A stretch of DNA of 64,000 nucleotides, from contig JAEURR010000003.1 in assembly GCA_016788115.1 (NCBI GenBank), forward strand, positions 372,001 to 436,000, written 5' to 3'. This stretch comes from Chthonomonas sp. Its GTDB lineage: Bacteria; Armatimonadota; Fimbriimonadia; Fimbriimonadales; Fimbriimonadaceae. This document shows positions 41,226 to 50,626 of this stretch, piece by piece; position 1 is the stretch's first letter; each line of letters begins with the position of its first letter. A program made the translations under genes and the position numbers. The notes under the pieces were generated by a model. That model saw only the letters and a list, made by a program, of their open reading frames with translations. It did not search any database and was not told where the DNA came from.

Positions 41226-43313
41226 TCAGCTTCCCTTGGTTGGTACGTAGCGGAAGGGCAGCACGGTCGCTCCGCCCGGAGTTCCGTTCCCCGAAGGGAG
41301 CGTCGCAGCAAACGCACTCAATTCACCGTCCAGAGCGACGCCCGCCGTGGAGGTCACCGTGTCCGCGATGACGACTTCGTACTCTCCTTCAGCCATCTTG
41401 CTCGGAAGCGTGAGCGTTACGCGCTTGTTCGTGGCGTCGTAGGCATATGCCTTGGGAAGCACTTCGCTCGTCAGCTTGTTCCGGACGGTGAACGCAGCAC
41501 TGGTGGCGTTGACCGCCGACTGGAACTGGAGCGTGATCGTTCGGCTGCGGTTCGCGAGGTTCCCGCCCGGCGCAGGCGTCGATGCCACCAGCACCGGAGG
41601 GCCGGCAACGTAGGCCGCCGTCGTCAAACCAGTCGCGAGGACCCACGTGTCCGGGTCCAGACTCACCGCCGATGGTGTCGCAGAAACTGGAATGACGTAC
41701 CACTGGTCGCCGACGGCGTTATTCCAAATCTTGCGCCGCGTCGTCACACCCCCGATCGTCGTCTGTAGGTCGATCGGCATGCGGAACTTGGGATAACTGG
41801 CGCTCTGCTTTTGGCTGACTTGTAGAAGCAGGTAAGTTTGGCCGCCCGCCGTCGTGGCCGAAGTACCATACGTGTACGATGGCGCACCGATATCGTAGAT
41901 CCATGGATCGAAGAACCAGCGTAAGGAACCGCCGTAGCGCGCCTCGGCCACAGCGATGAAATCTTCCGTGTCCGCGGTCGAGTAGCCATAGGCCGCACGG
42001 TAGTCAGCGAGAGTCCCGAAGAACGCAGTATCGCCCAGAATCGACCGTAGCATGTGCAGAACCCAGCCCGGTTTGCGGTACGAGAAGCTCGTGCTGAAGA
42101 TCCGGTTGACGTCGGTGGTGACGTAGCAATAGACCGAGCCGTTGACGCTCGACGGACGGAGGCTCGACATCGTGCTCTTGAGCGCGGCGAGTCCCGTCGA
42201 TCCCGGTTTGAACTCGCTCCACAGCGCCTCGGAGTAGGTCGCAAAGCCTTCGTTCAGCCAGATATCACTCCACGTCGCGCAAGTGACCAGATCACCCCAC
42301 CACTGGTGCCCCAGTTCGTGAGCGTTGACCGACTCCCAGAAGCCACCCATCCCGGTGGAAGTCTGGTGCTCCATGCCACCGCTAAACGTGAACTGATAGA
42401 TGCCGTATTTCTCGTTGAGGAACGGGTACGGACCGTACTTACTGCTGAGGGTCCCCAGGATGGTCTTGGCCGTCTTCCATGCGTTGCGGTTGGCGGTCAA
42501 GTCGTACTCGGGCCAGATCCAGTAGTCCAGTGGCATGCTGCCGGTCGAGTGGGTGTAGGTGTCAGTGAAGTTGTTGAAGTTCGTGACCGCGATGAAGACC
42601 AGGTACGGCGAGATCGGGTAGTTCGACTTCCAGCGGTACCGCGAACGCGTTGTGTCCACGACATCCACCCCCTGGAGGATGCCGTTACTAACGCCCTTGA
42701 GCGTATTCGGGCATGTGATCGCCACGTCGGCTAGGAACTTGTCGGTGTTGTCGTCCTTGGTCGGCCACCATGTGGAGGCGTAGTAGGGCTCGCTCAACGA
42801 GAAGACGTACGGTGCTCCCGAATGAGTCCCAAACTCGATGCTGCCGAGACCGACGGCGGTAGCAAGGCCATCGTAGCCAATCTGCAGCGAGAAGACCGTA
42901 TTCACTCCGTACGCGACATCGAAGTTTGCGACGACATTGCGCGAATCTTCGCGTGTGAACGTGATGGTGCGTCCATCCAGCTTTAGGCTGGTGATGGTGT
43001 AGTTCGAGTCGAGCTGAAATCGGAACTGGTTGAAGCCCGGCGACAGCACGCGGGCGGTGATGATGTTGGTGCCGACGATCCGCTTGTTCGTTTGCGGCGT
43101 GACCTCCAAGCTCAGGCTATTGGCCAGGACATCCGTTTCACCCACCGCGCGAAAGGCAGTGGTGAACCCCTCCGACCGCTTACGGCTCATCATCTCGGCC
43201 CATCGTTCGGCAGCAGCGCTCTTACCGCAACCATCGGGAGCAGGATCGGACGGGAGCGCCCAGGCAGCAGACGCGGCGAGGCCACAAACAACAAGCAGCT
43301 TACGAATCAACAT
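41226..43313 (-). CDS. Secreted M1-family metallopeptidase with C-terminal Ig-like domain
   Basis: 695 residues from ATG 43313, which gives a signal peptide (MLIRKLLVVCGLAASAAWA). The M1 core has the GGMEHQT exopeptidase-type box, the zinc site HELGHQWWG (H332, H336) and the third ligand E355 in NEGFATYSE. After the catalytic part a domain of about 100 residues (PPVLVASTPAPGGNLANRSRTI...) looks like the bacterial Ig-like SbsA/Big_5 type. It is an extracellular aminopeptidase of the gluzincin clan. A hairpin covers the region just before the start. Confidence 0.92.
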   Translation of the reverse strand: MLIRKLLVVCGLAASAAWALPSDPAPDGCGKSAAAERWAEMMSRKRSEGFTTAFRAVGETDVLANSLSLEVTPQTNKRIVGTNIITARVLSPGFNQFRFQLDSNYTITSLKLDGRTITFTREDSRNVVANFDVAYGVNTVFSLQIGYDGLATAVGLGSIEFGTHSGAPYVFSLSEPYYASTWWPTKDDNTDKFLADVAITCPNTLKGVSNGILQGVDVVDTTRSRYRWKSNYPISPYLVFIAVTNFNNFTDTYTHSTGSMPLDYWIWPEYDLTANRNAWKTAKTILGTLSSKYGPYPFLNEKYGIYQFTFSGGMEHQTSTGMGGFWESVNAHELGHQWWGDLVTCATWSDIWLNEGFATYSEALWSEFKPGSTGLAALKSTMSSLRPSSVNGSVYCYVTTDVNRIFSTSFSYRKPGWVLHMLRSILGDTAFFGTLADYRAAYGYSTADTEDFIAVAEARYGGSLRWFFDPWIYDIGAPSYTYGTSATTAGGQTYLLLQVSQKQSASYPKFRMPIDLQTTIGGVTTRRKIWNNAVGDQWYVIPVSATPSAVSLDPDTWVLATGLTTAAYVAGPPVLVASTPAPGGNLANRSRTITLQFQSAVNATSAAFTVRNKLTSEVLPKAYAYDATNKRVTLTLPSKMAEGEYEVVIADTVTSTAGVALDGELSAFAATLPSGNGTPGGATVLPFRYVPTKGS

Positions 43314-43320
43314 TGCATTC

Positions 43321-43346
43321 AAGGTGTCCCTCTTCAGAGACACCTT
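43321..43346 (-). promoter_or_regulatory. Hairpin just upstream of the M1 peptidase start
   Basis: Arms AAGGTGTC/GACACCTT (43321-43328 / 43339-43346) enclose TCTGAAGAGG on the minus strand, which holds the only ribosome-binding-site-like purines. The ATG follows 7 nt later. It might regulate translation or end the upstream SDR transcript. Confidence 0.4.
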
Positions 43347-43378
43347 TAGGTTACATCAGGTTCGCGGCGATGCCACGA

Positions 43379-44221
43379 TTACGAGTCAAAATCGCACGAC
43401 CGGGTAAGCGTCTCCCACTGGTCGAAGTCTTTCGCCAACCGCTCCAACTTCTTCCGTGCGTAGTCGAGCCCCGGATTTCCCAGCACCAGCCGGAGCGGCG
43501 GCTCGTCTGTGGCCACCATCGTGACCATGGCCTTAGCGGCACGGACTGGATCGCCGATCTGGGTTCCGTGCATGTCTTTGAGGGCACTTCGACTGCGCCC
43601 GACTTCGGTGTCGGTGTACGCCGGCATCGCATCGGAGACGACGAGCGAACGACCCGTGAAGTCCGTTCGGAAGGGGCCTGGTTCGATGAGCGTGACCTTC
43701 ACCCCGAACCCCGCGACCTCCTGGGACAACGATTCTGAGATGGCTTCGAGCGCAAATTTGGACGAGCAATAGTAGCCCGAGCCGGAGAAAGCAACTAGAC
43801 CCGCGACGCTGGAGATGTTGAGAATCCTTCCCCCGCCTTGCGAGCGCATGATGGGTAGGGCTGCCTTGATGCCGCGCACTGCGCCCCAGACGTTGGTTTC
43901 GAACATCGTGGCGACCTGGGCGAGGTCAACTTCCTCGATCGCCCCGGCGACGCCGTAGCCGGCGTTGTTGACGAGCACGTCGCAGCGGCCCCACTCCTTG
44001 AGCATCGTGTCCAAAACCGGCGTGAACGCACCCTCTTCGGTGACGTCCAGTCGGGCAGTAAGGCAGTGATCGGGATAGCGCTGGACGAGGTCTGCGAGGA
44101 CCCCCGGCTTGCGCGCGGTGGCCATGACTTTGGCTCCCTGCGAGAGCGCTTCCTCGGCGAGGGCGCGACCGAGACCGGTCGAACAGCCAGTGATGAGCCA
44201 CACGGAATCTGAAATTTGCAT
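43379..44221 (-). CDS. Short-chain dehydrogenase/reductase
   Basis: 280 residues, classical SDR: nucleotide motif TGCSTGLG (residues 11-18), NNAGYG, the catalytic Ser region NISSVAG and Y-x-x-x-K as YYCSSK, with PGPFRTDF after it. The cofactor is probably NADP(H), judged by the Arg in TARKP. The substrate is unknown. It is divergent from a TetR regulator, which commonly controls such a gene. Confidence 0.92.
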   Translation of the reverse strand: MQISDSVWLITGCSTGLGRALAEEALSQGAKVMATARKPGVLADLVQRYPDHCLTARLDVTEEGAFTPVLDTMLKEWGRCDVLVNNAGYGVAGAIEEVDLAQVATMFETNVWGAVRGIKAALPIMRSQGGGRILNISSVAGLVAFSGSGYYCSSKFALEAISESLSQEVAGFGVKVTLIEPGPFRTDFTGRSLVVSDAMPAYTDTEVGRSRSALKDMHGTQIGDPVRAAKAMVTMVATDEPPLRLVLGNPGLDYARKKLERLAKDFDQWETLTRSCDFDS

Positions 44222-44287
44222 TCTCTTGAGTTCGAGTATGGCACGCGCGCGTTACCTCGCCATAATCGCTAGATTGTTGACTTTCGG

Positions 44288-44309
44288 GAAGAAAAGAGCG
44301 ATCTTCTTC
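44288..44309. promoter_or_regulatory. Candidate TetR operator
   Basis: The intergenic region between the SDR and TetR genes holds the inverted repeat GAAGAA-N10-TTCTTC, the size of a typical TetR half-site pair. It lies between the divergent starts. Confidence 0.4.
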
Positions 44310-44379
44310 TGTAGACTATCGTGGAAACAAAATGAGCGGGCCTGCAAACCCGGTTTCACAGTCTCAACGAAGAGAACGT

Positions 44380-44943
44380 ATGGCGCGACCCAAAGAATTT
44401 CAAGTTGACGAGGCTCTCAACCGGGCCATGGAAGCGTTTTGGGAGCGCGGTTTCGAGGCGACTTCGCTTCAGGATCTGACCGAGAGGACGGGTGTACAGA
44501 AGGCGAGCCTCTACGGCACGTTTGGCGACAAGCGTTCGTTCTTCCTCCAATCGCTGCGCCGTTACCAAGACGAAGGGGCCGCCAAGCTGGCGGAGCATCT
44601 TGCCCAAGCCGGGCCGGTGAGAGAGGTAATCCGCTCGCTGATGCTCGTCCCCCTCAACTGCCAGGGCAAAGGTTGCTTCTGCGTGAACACTCAGGTCGAA
44701 CTCGCTTCGCACGATCCCGAGATTGCTCAGACGCTGCACGATCACTTCACCCGGACGACCGACACGATTGGCGTCGCCTTGCAGCGAGGGGTGGATTCGG
44801 GAGAGTTTCGACCCGAGTTGGACGTTTGCGCCACCGCCGAGCACGTGCTGACATTGCTGTACGGCCTTTACGTCGTCAGTAAGGGCCGTACAGACAATCG
44901 ATCGATCGCCATGATGGCGAGCGTGTTCGTCGATTCGCTTTAG
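44380..44943 (+). CDS. TetR/AcrR-family transcriptional regulator
   Basis: 187 residues from ATG 44380 (start MARPKEFQVDEALNRAM); a longer frame begins upstream but adds only low-complexity residues. The HTH reads SLQDLTERTGVQKASLYGTFGDK. The ligand domain has three close cysteines (C94, C99, C101 in NCQGKGCFC) that might bind a thiol-reactive signal or metal. It likely represses itself and the SDR through the repeat at 44288. Its stop overlaps the convergent next gene by 4 nt. Confidence 0.9.
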   Translation: MARPKEFQVDEALNRAMEAFWERGFEATSLQDLTERTGVQKASLYGTFGDKRSFFLQSLRRYQDEGAAKLAEHLAQAGPVREVIRSLMLVPLNCQGKGCFCVNTQVELASHDPEIAQTLHDHFTRTTDTIGVALQRGVDSGEFRPELDVCATAEHVLTLLYGLYVVSKGRTDNRSIAMMASVFVDSL

Positions 44944-45371
44944 AGCTTGAGGTCGACAATTCCGCTGACACCGACGCCTTCGACGGCTTGGATACCCTTG
45001 TCCACCTGAGTACTGGATACGGGGATCAGTGCGCGGATCCGAATCTCTTTGCCGAAGAGATCAGTCTCGGGCTGGGCGACGGCGACTACCTGCTCAACGC
45101 GTGCTTTGGTCCCGACGACCTGGGCCGCACCTATCGCAGAGCTCTTGCCAATACCGACACTTATGATCGGAACTACTTTCGTGAATTTATCTTCAGTGTC
45201 CTTGTGCTTGGTGAGCTTGTTGATGGCGTTATTGATGTCACCGCCGAATCGCTGGACCGCAGCCCCGACACCGATGATCTTGATAACCTGGCGGATTTGG
45301 GGTGCACCGATTGCCGTGAGTGCGAGCGTGGTCCCGAGAACAACGTAAAGCTTAGTGCGCGACATTTTCAT
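44940..45371 (-). CDS. Small exported protein of unknown function
   Basis: 143 residues with an N-terminal hydrophobic signal sequence (KLYVVLGTTLALTAIGAP). The mature part has IIGVGAAVQRFGGDINNAINKL, then a strand-rich section VVPIISVGIGKSSAIGAAQVVG and a central RVEQVVAVAQPE. No known motif. It lies downstream of the porin gene with a terminator between, and may have its own promoter. Confidence 0.65.
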   Translation of the reverse strand: MKMSRTKLYVVLGTTLALTAIGAPQIRQVIKIIGVGAAVQRFGGDINNAINKLTKHKDTEDKFTKVVPIISVGIGKSSAIGAAQVVGTKARVEQVVAVAQPETDLFGKEIRIRALIPVSSTQVDKGIQAVEGVGVSGIVDLKL

Positions 45372-45421
45372 GGTATGAGTTCATCTCCTTGAATGGGGTG
45401 CAACTTATCATACGCACGAAG

Positions 45422-45450
45422 AAGGCCCGGGGTACAAGCCCCCGGGCCTT
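45422..45450 (-). terminator. Terminator of the SLH porin gene
   Basis: Eleven-bp GC-rich stem AAGGCCCGGGG/CCCCGGGCCTT with a 7-nt loop, 25 bp after the porin stop. The pyrimidine tail on the minus strand is short (TTCTTCG), so it may leak. Confidence 0.75.
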
Positions 45451-45474
45451 TGTTTCGATTCGAGTCTCGAGAGA

Positions 45475-47325
45475 CTAGAAGCGAAGAGTGAGCTGGCTGG
45501 TGAGGAAGCCGCCGCGGTAGGTACCCGCGCCGCCCATGCCCCACGCGAACGGATTGTTCACGCTGCCGTACTCGTAGGCGAAGTTCAGGAGGGCGTTCGT
45601 GCCGAGGTTGTAGCCCAGGCCGATGGATGCCCATCGCTGTCGGATGTTGTTACCGGTGATCTTCACCTTGGCTTCTTCGTAGCCGAGCATGGCGGTCCAT
45701 GCGTCGTTGACCTTGTAGTCGAGACCGACGTTCAGCGACTCGATCTTGGTGTCCTTAGCGATACCGCCAAGGGCCTCGATCGTGTTACCGAATTCACCAG
45801 CTGCATGAAGCTTCATTGCCTGGGTCGGAGCGAACCACACCGTACCGTAGAAGGTGGCGATGTTGGTCGGGTTCCAGTTGGTGCCGATTCGGCGCCAGCT
45901 ACCCTGGGCAGCGAAGTCTCGCTGAATCTTGCGGTACTCGGCCATTGCGCCCCAGTTCTCCTGGTTGTACGTCGCATTGGCGAATGCAGCCTGGTTCAGA
46001 CGATCCATGCCGAGGTTCTTCGTGTTGTGGGTCATGATCGACTTGCTGTAACCAGCGTTGACGTCGAAACCACCAACCTTGAACGAGCCATCAACGCCCA
46101 TGACGTTGAGTCGGTTCGGGAAAGCAGCAGCGATCGCGCCATTGAAGTCGTGATACACGTATGCTGCGTTCACTCGGCCGAGCGTACCGACGTTGAAGCC
46201 GATCACTGCACCGAGCAGGTTGTCCGGGGTACCGAAGCCAGTCGTACCATTGAGGGCCACGCCGTTGTTCGAATTTCGGTTCGACCAGCGGCCACCCATG
46301 ATGGCGAGGTCCACGCCACCGAAGTTGAACGTGAGCTTTCCACCGTCAACGCGGTAGGCGCCATCGTCCCATCGGCTGTTGGCGAAGTACAGGGTATTGT
46401 CTGCGCGCATCAGGATGTACGGAGCGATCTTCGCCTTGATTCGACCCACTTCTGCGTTGAAATCGACGCCAACGAGGCTGGTGTCGAAGTTCACAGCAAA
46501 GCTGTCGATGTACATGTCACCGTTGATGTTGTCTCGGTAGTCAGCGCCACCGGTCACGAGGTCGTTCAGGATGCCATTGGCGCCCATCGCGTTACCGTAA
46601 ACCAGGGTTGCATTCCACTTCGGACCTTCGGTGTTCGTACCCTTGAGATCGATAGCGAGCTCATGGTAGACGTTCAGGTCGCGGGTGAGACCGGTCTGGG
46701 CACCGCCAGCCTGGTCGTTTGCACCGACGATGCGGCCTTCCTTGTTCATGCCGGTTCGCTTGTCGCGGCTGTTGCCAGCGAAAACGACGATGTTGGCATC
46801 GCCGCTGATCGAGACCGGGAACTTGACGGCTTCAAGGGCTGCTACGCGGCCTTCGAGGCCACCCAGCTTCTCCTTCATCATGTCAACGTCGTTGCCGAGG
46901 CCAGTGAGTTCCTTCTCGAACTCTTCAACCAGCTTCTTGAGCGTAGCGACATCATCGCCCCAGCCCTTCATGCTGTCAACCTGTGCTCGGAGGGCCTTGA
47001 TGCTGTTCATCGCATCGCCATTGTCGCCCTTGCCCATCATCTCTTCGAGAGCCTTCAGCTGCTCGGCGAGACCATCGGTCATGCTCATCATGCGCTTGTA
47101 GGCAGCATTGATGGCCACGGCCATCTCGTATCGAGTGGCGAGGCGAGGACCGCGGTACTGACCGTCCGGGTAACCAACGACGATGCCCTCAGCCTTCAGG
47201 TTCTCCAGAGCCTCGTAGGCCCAGTGGTTTGCCGGAACGTTGGGGAATTGATCTTGAGCCATCGCGGGAACGGCCATAGCCGCACCGAGAACGAGGCCCA
47301 ACGAGATCTTAAGCGTTCGCTTCAT
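45475..47325 (-). CDS. S-layer-homology outer-membrane porin
   Basis: 616 residues: signal peptide to residue ~23, one SLH domain at about 25-85 (FPNVPANHWAYEALENLKAEGIVVGYPDG, RLATRYEMA), a coiled coil around 90-160 (QVDSMKGWGDDVATLKKLVEEF), then a beta-barrel of alternating strands ending in TLRF, with the terminal Phe typical of outer-membrane proteins. Such SLH-porins tether the outer membrane to peptidoglycan-linked polymers in cyanobacteria, Deinococcus and Armatimonadota-type cells. A long leader with hairpin TTTGTTC-TCGAA-GAACAAA (47349-47367) precedes it. Confidence 0.92.
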   Translation of the reverse strand: MKRTLKISLGLVLGAAMAVPAMAQDQFPNVPANHWAYEALENLKAEGIVVGYPDGQYRGPRLATRYEMAVAINAAYKRMMSMTDGLAEQLKALEEMMGKGDNGDAMNSIKALRAQVDSMKGWGDDVATLKKLVEEFEKELTGLGNDVDMMKEKLGGLEGRVAALEAVKFPVSISGDANIVVFAGNSRDKRTGMNKEGRIVGANDQAGGAQTGLTRDLNVYHELAIDLKGTNTEGPKWNATLVYGNAMGANGILNDLVTGGADYRDNINGDMYIDSFAVNFDTSLVGVDFNAEVGRIKAKIAPYILMRADNTLYFANSRWDDGAYRVDGGKLTFNFGGVDLAIMGGRWSNRNSNNGVALNGTTGFGTPDNLLGAVIGFNVGTLGRVNAAYVYHDFNGAIAAAFPNRLNVMGVDGSFKVGGFDVNAGYSKSIMTHNTKNLGMDRLNQAAFANATYNQENWGAMAEYRKIQRDFAAQGSWRRIGTNWNPTNIATFYGTVWFAPTQAMKLHAAGEFGNTIEALGGIAKDTKIESLNVGLDYKVNDAWTAMLGYEEAKVKITGNNIRQRWASIGLGYNLGTNALLNFAYEYGSVNNPFAWGMGGAGTYRGGFLTSQLTLRF

Positions 47326-47623
47326 TTATTACTCAGTTCTCCTAGTAGTTTGTTCTCGAAGAACAAAGATGAAACTGAGCGCTGCGAAGGCCGGCCGCAA
47401 TCTGAATTCCCATAACTTCCTTGAGTTTCCTATGAGAACCAAGTCACGCGGCCCGTGCTCAGCTCGTTGCATCCTGCAACTTCGAGGAGACAGATTCACT
47501 CCATCCCACATGCATTATTGGTGATAGCCTGTCAAAAATGCAAGTCATTGGGAGATTTTTGTTCGAAAGAACCTCATGTGACTTGGGACGTTTGCCCACT
47601 TTAAGGGATCCTGTACACAAGAA
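47326..47623. other. 298-bp intergenic region between porin and caspase-like genes
   Basis: On the minus strand it carries the porin leader with the 7-bp hairpin at 47349-47367 and a candidate promoter TTGCAT-N18-AATAAT (47538-47543 / 47514-47519), so the leader would be about 185 nt. On the plus strand I see no clear promoter for the caspase-like gene. Confidence 0.45.
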
Positions 47624-50600
47624 ATGGCGAAGCTACAGCGATTTGGATGGCTCCTGGTGCTCGTGCTCCAGACGGTGGCGGCCTGGGCGCAGGCGGGGGC
47701 GACTGGGGAACTCCCGTTCCTCCCGACCCGCAAGTGGGCCGTTGTCGTGGGCGCATCGAAGTACGACCACTTACCTGCCCTGCGCTATGCCTCCCGGGAC
47801 GCCGGGGAGTTTGCTCGGGTTCTGCGTGAGGATATGGGGTTCCAATCCGATCGGGTTGCGCTCCTGTCCGACGCAGCCGACAGCATCAACCTGCCTACCA
47901 CCGAGAACATTCGAGCGACCCTGAAGCGGGTCCTCAGCGACAAGAGTCTCGACCGCGGCGACCTGTTCATCTTCTACTTTTCGGGTCACGGCACCGCCAC
48001 CAAGACGGGCGACTATCTTCTGCCGACCGATGCCAAGGTCGAAGACGCCGAGAAGAAGGGGCTTCCCGTTCGCGACCTCGTCTCCTCCATCGTTCAGGCT
48101 GGGCTCAAAAATGTTCTCATTCTCTGCGACGCATGTCGGTCGGGCGCGAAAAACGAGTTCGGTCGAGAGTTTCAGGAGTTGGGGACGAAGGCGAATTTGG
48201 CGGTCATGCTCGGGTGTGAGCCTGGCGGACGCAGCTACGAGTACCCGCAACTCAAAGGAAGCGCTTTCGCCCATTTCTGGTTCGAGGCGCTGAAGGACAC
48301 CACGCTGCGCAACCCGGTCTCGGGTTCACTTTGGGCGAGCGCAGTCGCGGAAAAAGTTCGCAAGGACGTTCTCGAGTACACGGCTCCCGACTATGGCGAG
48401 GAGGCCCAGCGCCCCGTGCCATGGACCGAGGGCTCACAGGATGTCTTGCTCGGAGCCTACGTGAGCGGTCGCGACACGCAGACCGCAGTCAAGGAGTTCC
48501 TGGCCGAGACGACGCAGCGAGATGTCGCCGGACTCTCGACCGCGCTCGTCGCCTACTCGGAGGCGATCTTCCTCGATGGCGATGGGTCTGAGACGATTGA
48601 ACTGCTCAAAACCGCCGAACGGCTGGGCGAGATCACGCCCTATGGTCGGTACCTCTTGGGGCTCGCTCTTCAGTTCGCAGGCCGGAGCGCAGAATCTGCA
48701 CGGACCCTCGATGAGCTTGCCAAGCAAACCGACTCGGACTACTATCGCGCGCTCGCCATCGTCAGCAATCCACGCCGGACGGACACCAGCAAAGAGCGGG
48801 TCGCGGCGGCGCTGAAGCTCTGGGCGGATTCACCGGACTCGGTGACTGGCGCGCTCGTGCTCTCGATGCTCCAGTTGCACGGGGATGCCACCGGCGAACG
48901 CGCGTTCCTAACCGAGTTCGTCAAGGCTGAAAACATCGACGATCGGGAGCGTCTCGCGGCCAAAGCCACGATGCAGATCATGGATGCGGACTTGGCGACG
49001 GCGAAAGCCACGATCAAAGAAGCACTCTCCAAGCCCGGCGTGCTCCCGCCAGACTCTGCGCTCGTCATTAGCTATTACGCGGCGTGCATGGCCGAGGGCG
49101 CAAACGACGAGGCGGTCCACTTTCTGAACGAATGGAACGCCAAGGAACCGCAGGCCAGTTACGAGATCTTTTTGGCAGGCATCGCCAAAGCCGAGGGCAA
49201 CGAGGAGGCAGCCCAAGCTCATTTGATCGAAGCAATGGATCTGGAGATCAGCCCGGACCAAATGATCTTGATGGTGCGGTTGACCGGCCTCTCGGCGGGA
49301 GTCGTTCGGGACAAGATGCTAGCAAAAGCCAAGGAGACGCCGTACTCCTGGAAGGCCCGTCTGGTGGAGATGATCGCCCGCGCACTCTCGGGAGACAGTA
49401 AGAACGACGACCTGGTCGCGGAGATGGAGAAGTACGCGGACGATCCGCTGAACATCATGCTCGGCTGCTACCCGACCGTCGATGTCTTGCTCACGGAGCT
49501 CGTTGCAAAGGGGGCCGTCGACCCTATGGTGGTGGGGACGCTGCTCAGTGTCTATTCGGGCTCAATGATCCCGTTCGTCTCAGACTTTCAGTTTGACCCC
49601 GACGTCTGGGTTACCTTCATGGGCCTGGCGCTGCGTGCGGAGCGAAACAACCAGGTCGGATTTCTCGTGAACCGCAACTTGGCTCCGAAGCTTGAGGCGC
49701 TATCCGACAAGCTCCGGGCAGTGCTTTGCATCGGATCGCTCTGCGTCGGCAATTTTGAGCTCGCCGACAAGGCGATGAGCAAAGGCCGCGTCTCAGATCA
49801 AAAGTGGGGCAGCAACTGGATCTATGCGATGAGCCTGGCCACCCGCGGACGGGAGGCCGAAGCAAAGAAGTGGATCGAGGGGCAGCCGGTCTATGGCGAT
49901 CTACAGTCGATCAACACAGCGTTCTTGGTCTATCTGCAGTTGGGCGACGGAAAGACGGAGGGCGCGCGTGAGGCGCTTATGGCACTCGATGCTGACCCTC
50001 TGAGCATCCAGTGGCGGTACCTAGCTTGGCGAAGGCTAGGCGATGTCGAGAACGCCAAACGGTGCCTTGAACAGCTCCGATCGACCCGCAACTGGAGCAC
50101 GATGTTCGTCGATACCTTCGCATTGGGGATCGCCTACAACGATTTGGTCACCGCCAAAGACGTGGCGGGAGTGAACTCCTTCGCTTACGATGCCGCGATC
50201 TCATTCGCAGGGAACCCGTTGATGCGGACGATCCGCTATGCGGGCGTCAGCAAGCCCTCCGATCTGAAGGGCAGTCTGAAGTTCAAGGTGGTGTGTTACA
50301 CCGACGCCCAGGAATACGTGAACGGCACCATGGCAATCAAAGTGGACGGCAAAGGGGTCGTGACGGGAAGCCTGCTGCTGGACGATCAACCCGCCGGGGT
50401 GATCAAAGCCACGGTGGACGAGTACGGGAACCTCAAAGGCACGTGTGTGTTCGGGAAGTTTCGGTGGGAGATCGCGGCAAAGCTTGCACCCGAAGCGATG
50501 TACAAAACGGACGCCAATCTTCGCGAGCGTAGCCAGGTGTTCGAGCTCATGGACCCCGAGGGCTCTAGGCTGCTGGTCAACGCCTTCCCGCCCGAAGTAG

Positions 50601-50626
50601 AGCGTGCGCCTCCGGCGAAGCCCTAA
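47624..50626 (+). CDS. Secreted caspase-family (C14) protein with helical repeats
   Basis: 1000 residues. Signal peptide (LLVLVLQTVAAWAQA). The caspase-like p20 domain (about 35-275) has the dyad H122 (FYFSGHGT) and C171 (LCDACRSG), as in metacaspase-like bacterial proteins. Residues about 290-870 are helical repeats of TPR type with many Ala/Leu/Glu. The C-terminal ~100 residues form a beta-rich domain. It likely cleaves or signals outside the cytoplasm, but no partner is visible. It is divergent from the porin and its TAA overlaps the convergent phosphohexomutase stop. Confidence 0.85.
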   Translation: MAKLQRFGWLLVLVLQTVAAWAQAGATGELPFLPTRKWAVVVGASKYDHLPALRYASRDAGEFARVLREDMGFQSDRVALLSDAADSINLPTTENIRATLKRVLSDKSLDRGDLFIFYFSGHGTATKTGDYLLPTDAKVEDAEKKGLPVRDLVSSIVQAGLKNVLILCDACRSGAKNEFGREFQELGTKANLAVMLGCEPGGRSYEYPQLKGSAFAHFWFEALKDTTLRNPVSGSLWASAVAEKVRKDVLEYTAPDYGEEAQRPVPWTEGSQDVLLGAYVSGRDTQTAVKEFLAETTQRDVAGLSTALVAYSEAIFLDGDGSETIELLKTAERLGEITPYGRYLLGLALQFAGRSAESARTLDELAKQTDSDYYRALAIVSNPRRTDTSKERVAAALKLWADSPDSVTGALVLSMLQLHGDATGERAFLTEFVKAENIDDRERLAAKATMQIMDADLATAKATIKEALSKPGVLPPDSALVISYYAACMAEGANDEAVHFLNEWNAKEPQASYEIFLAGIAKAEGNEEAAQAHLIEAMDLEISPDQMILMVRLTGLSAGVVRDKMLAKAKETPYSWKARLVEMIARALSGDSKNDDLVAEMEKYADDPLNIMLGCYPTVDVLLTELVAKGAVDPMVVGTLLSVYSGSMIPFVSDFQFDPDVWVTFMGLALRAERNNQVGFLVNRNLAPKLEALSDKLRAVLCIGSLCVGNFELADKAMSKGRVSDQKWGSNWIYAMSLATRGREAEAKKWIEGQPVYGDLQSINTAFLVYLQLGDGKTEGAREALMALDADPLSIQWRYLAWRRLGDVENAKRCLEQLRSTRNWSTMFVDTFALGIAYNDLVTAKDVAGVNSFAYDAAISFAGNPLMRTIRYAGVSKPSDLKGSLKFKVVCYTDAQEYVNGTMAIKVDGKGVVTGSLLLDDQPAGVIKATVDEYGNLKGTCVFGKFRWEIAAKLAPEAMYKTDANLRERSQVFELMDPEGSRLLVNAFPPEVERAPPAKP

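Noticed and set aside
45805-47415. Long plus-strand open frame opposite the SLH porin
   Set aside because: Antisense to a clear porin with signal peptide and SLH motifs; its Val/His/Glu-rich product has no fold or motif.
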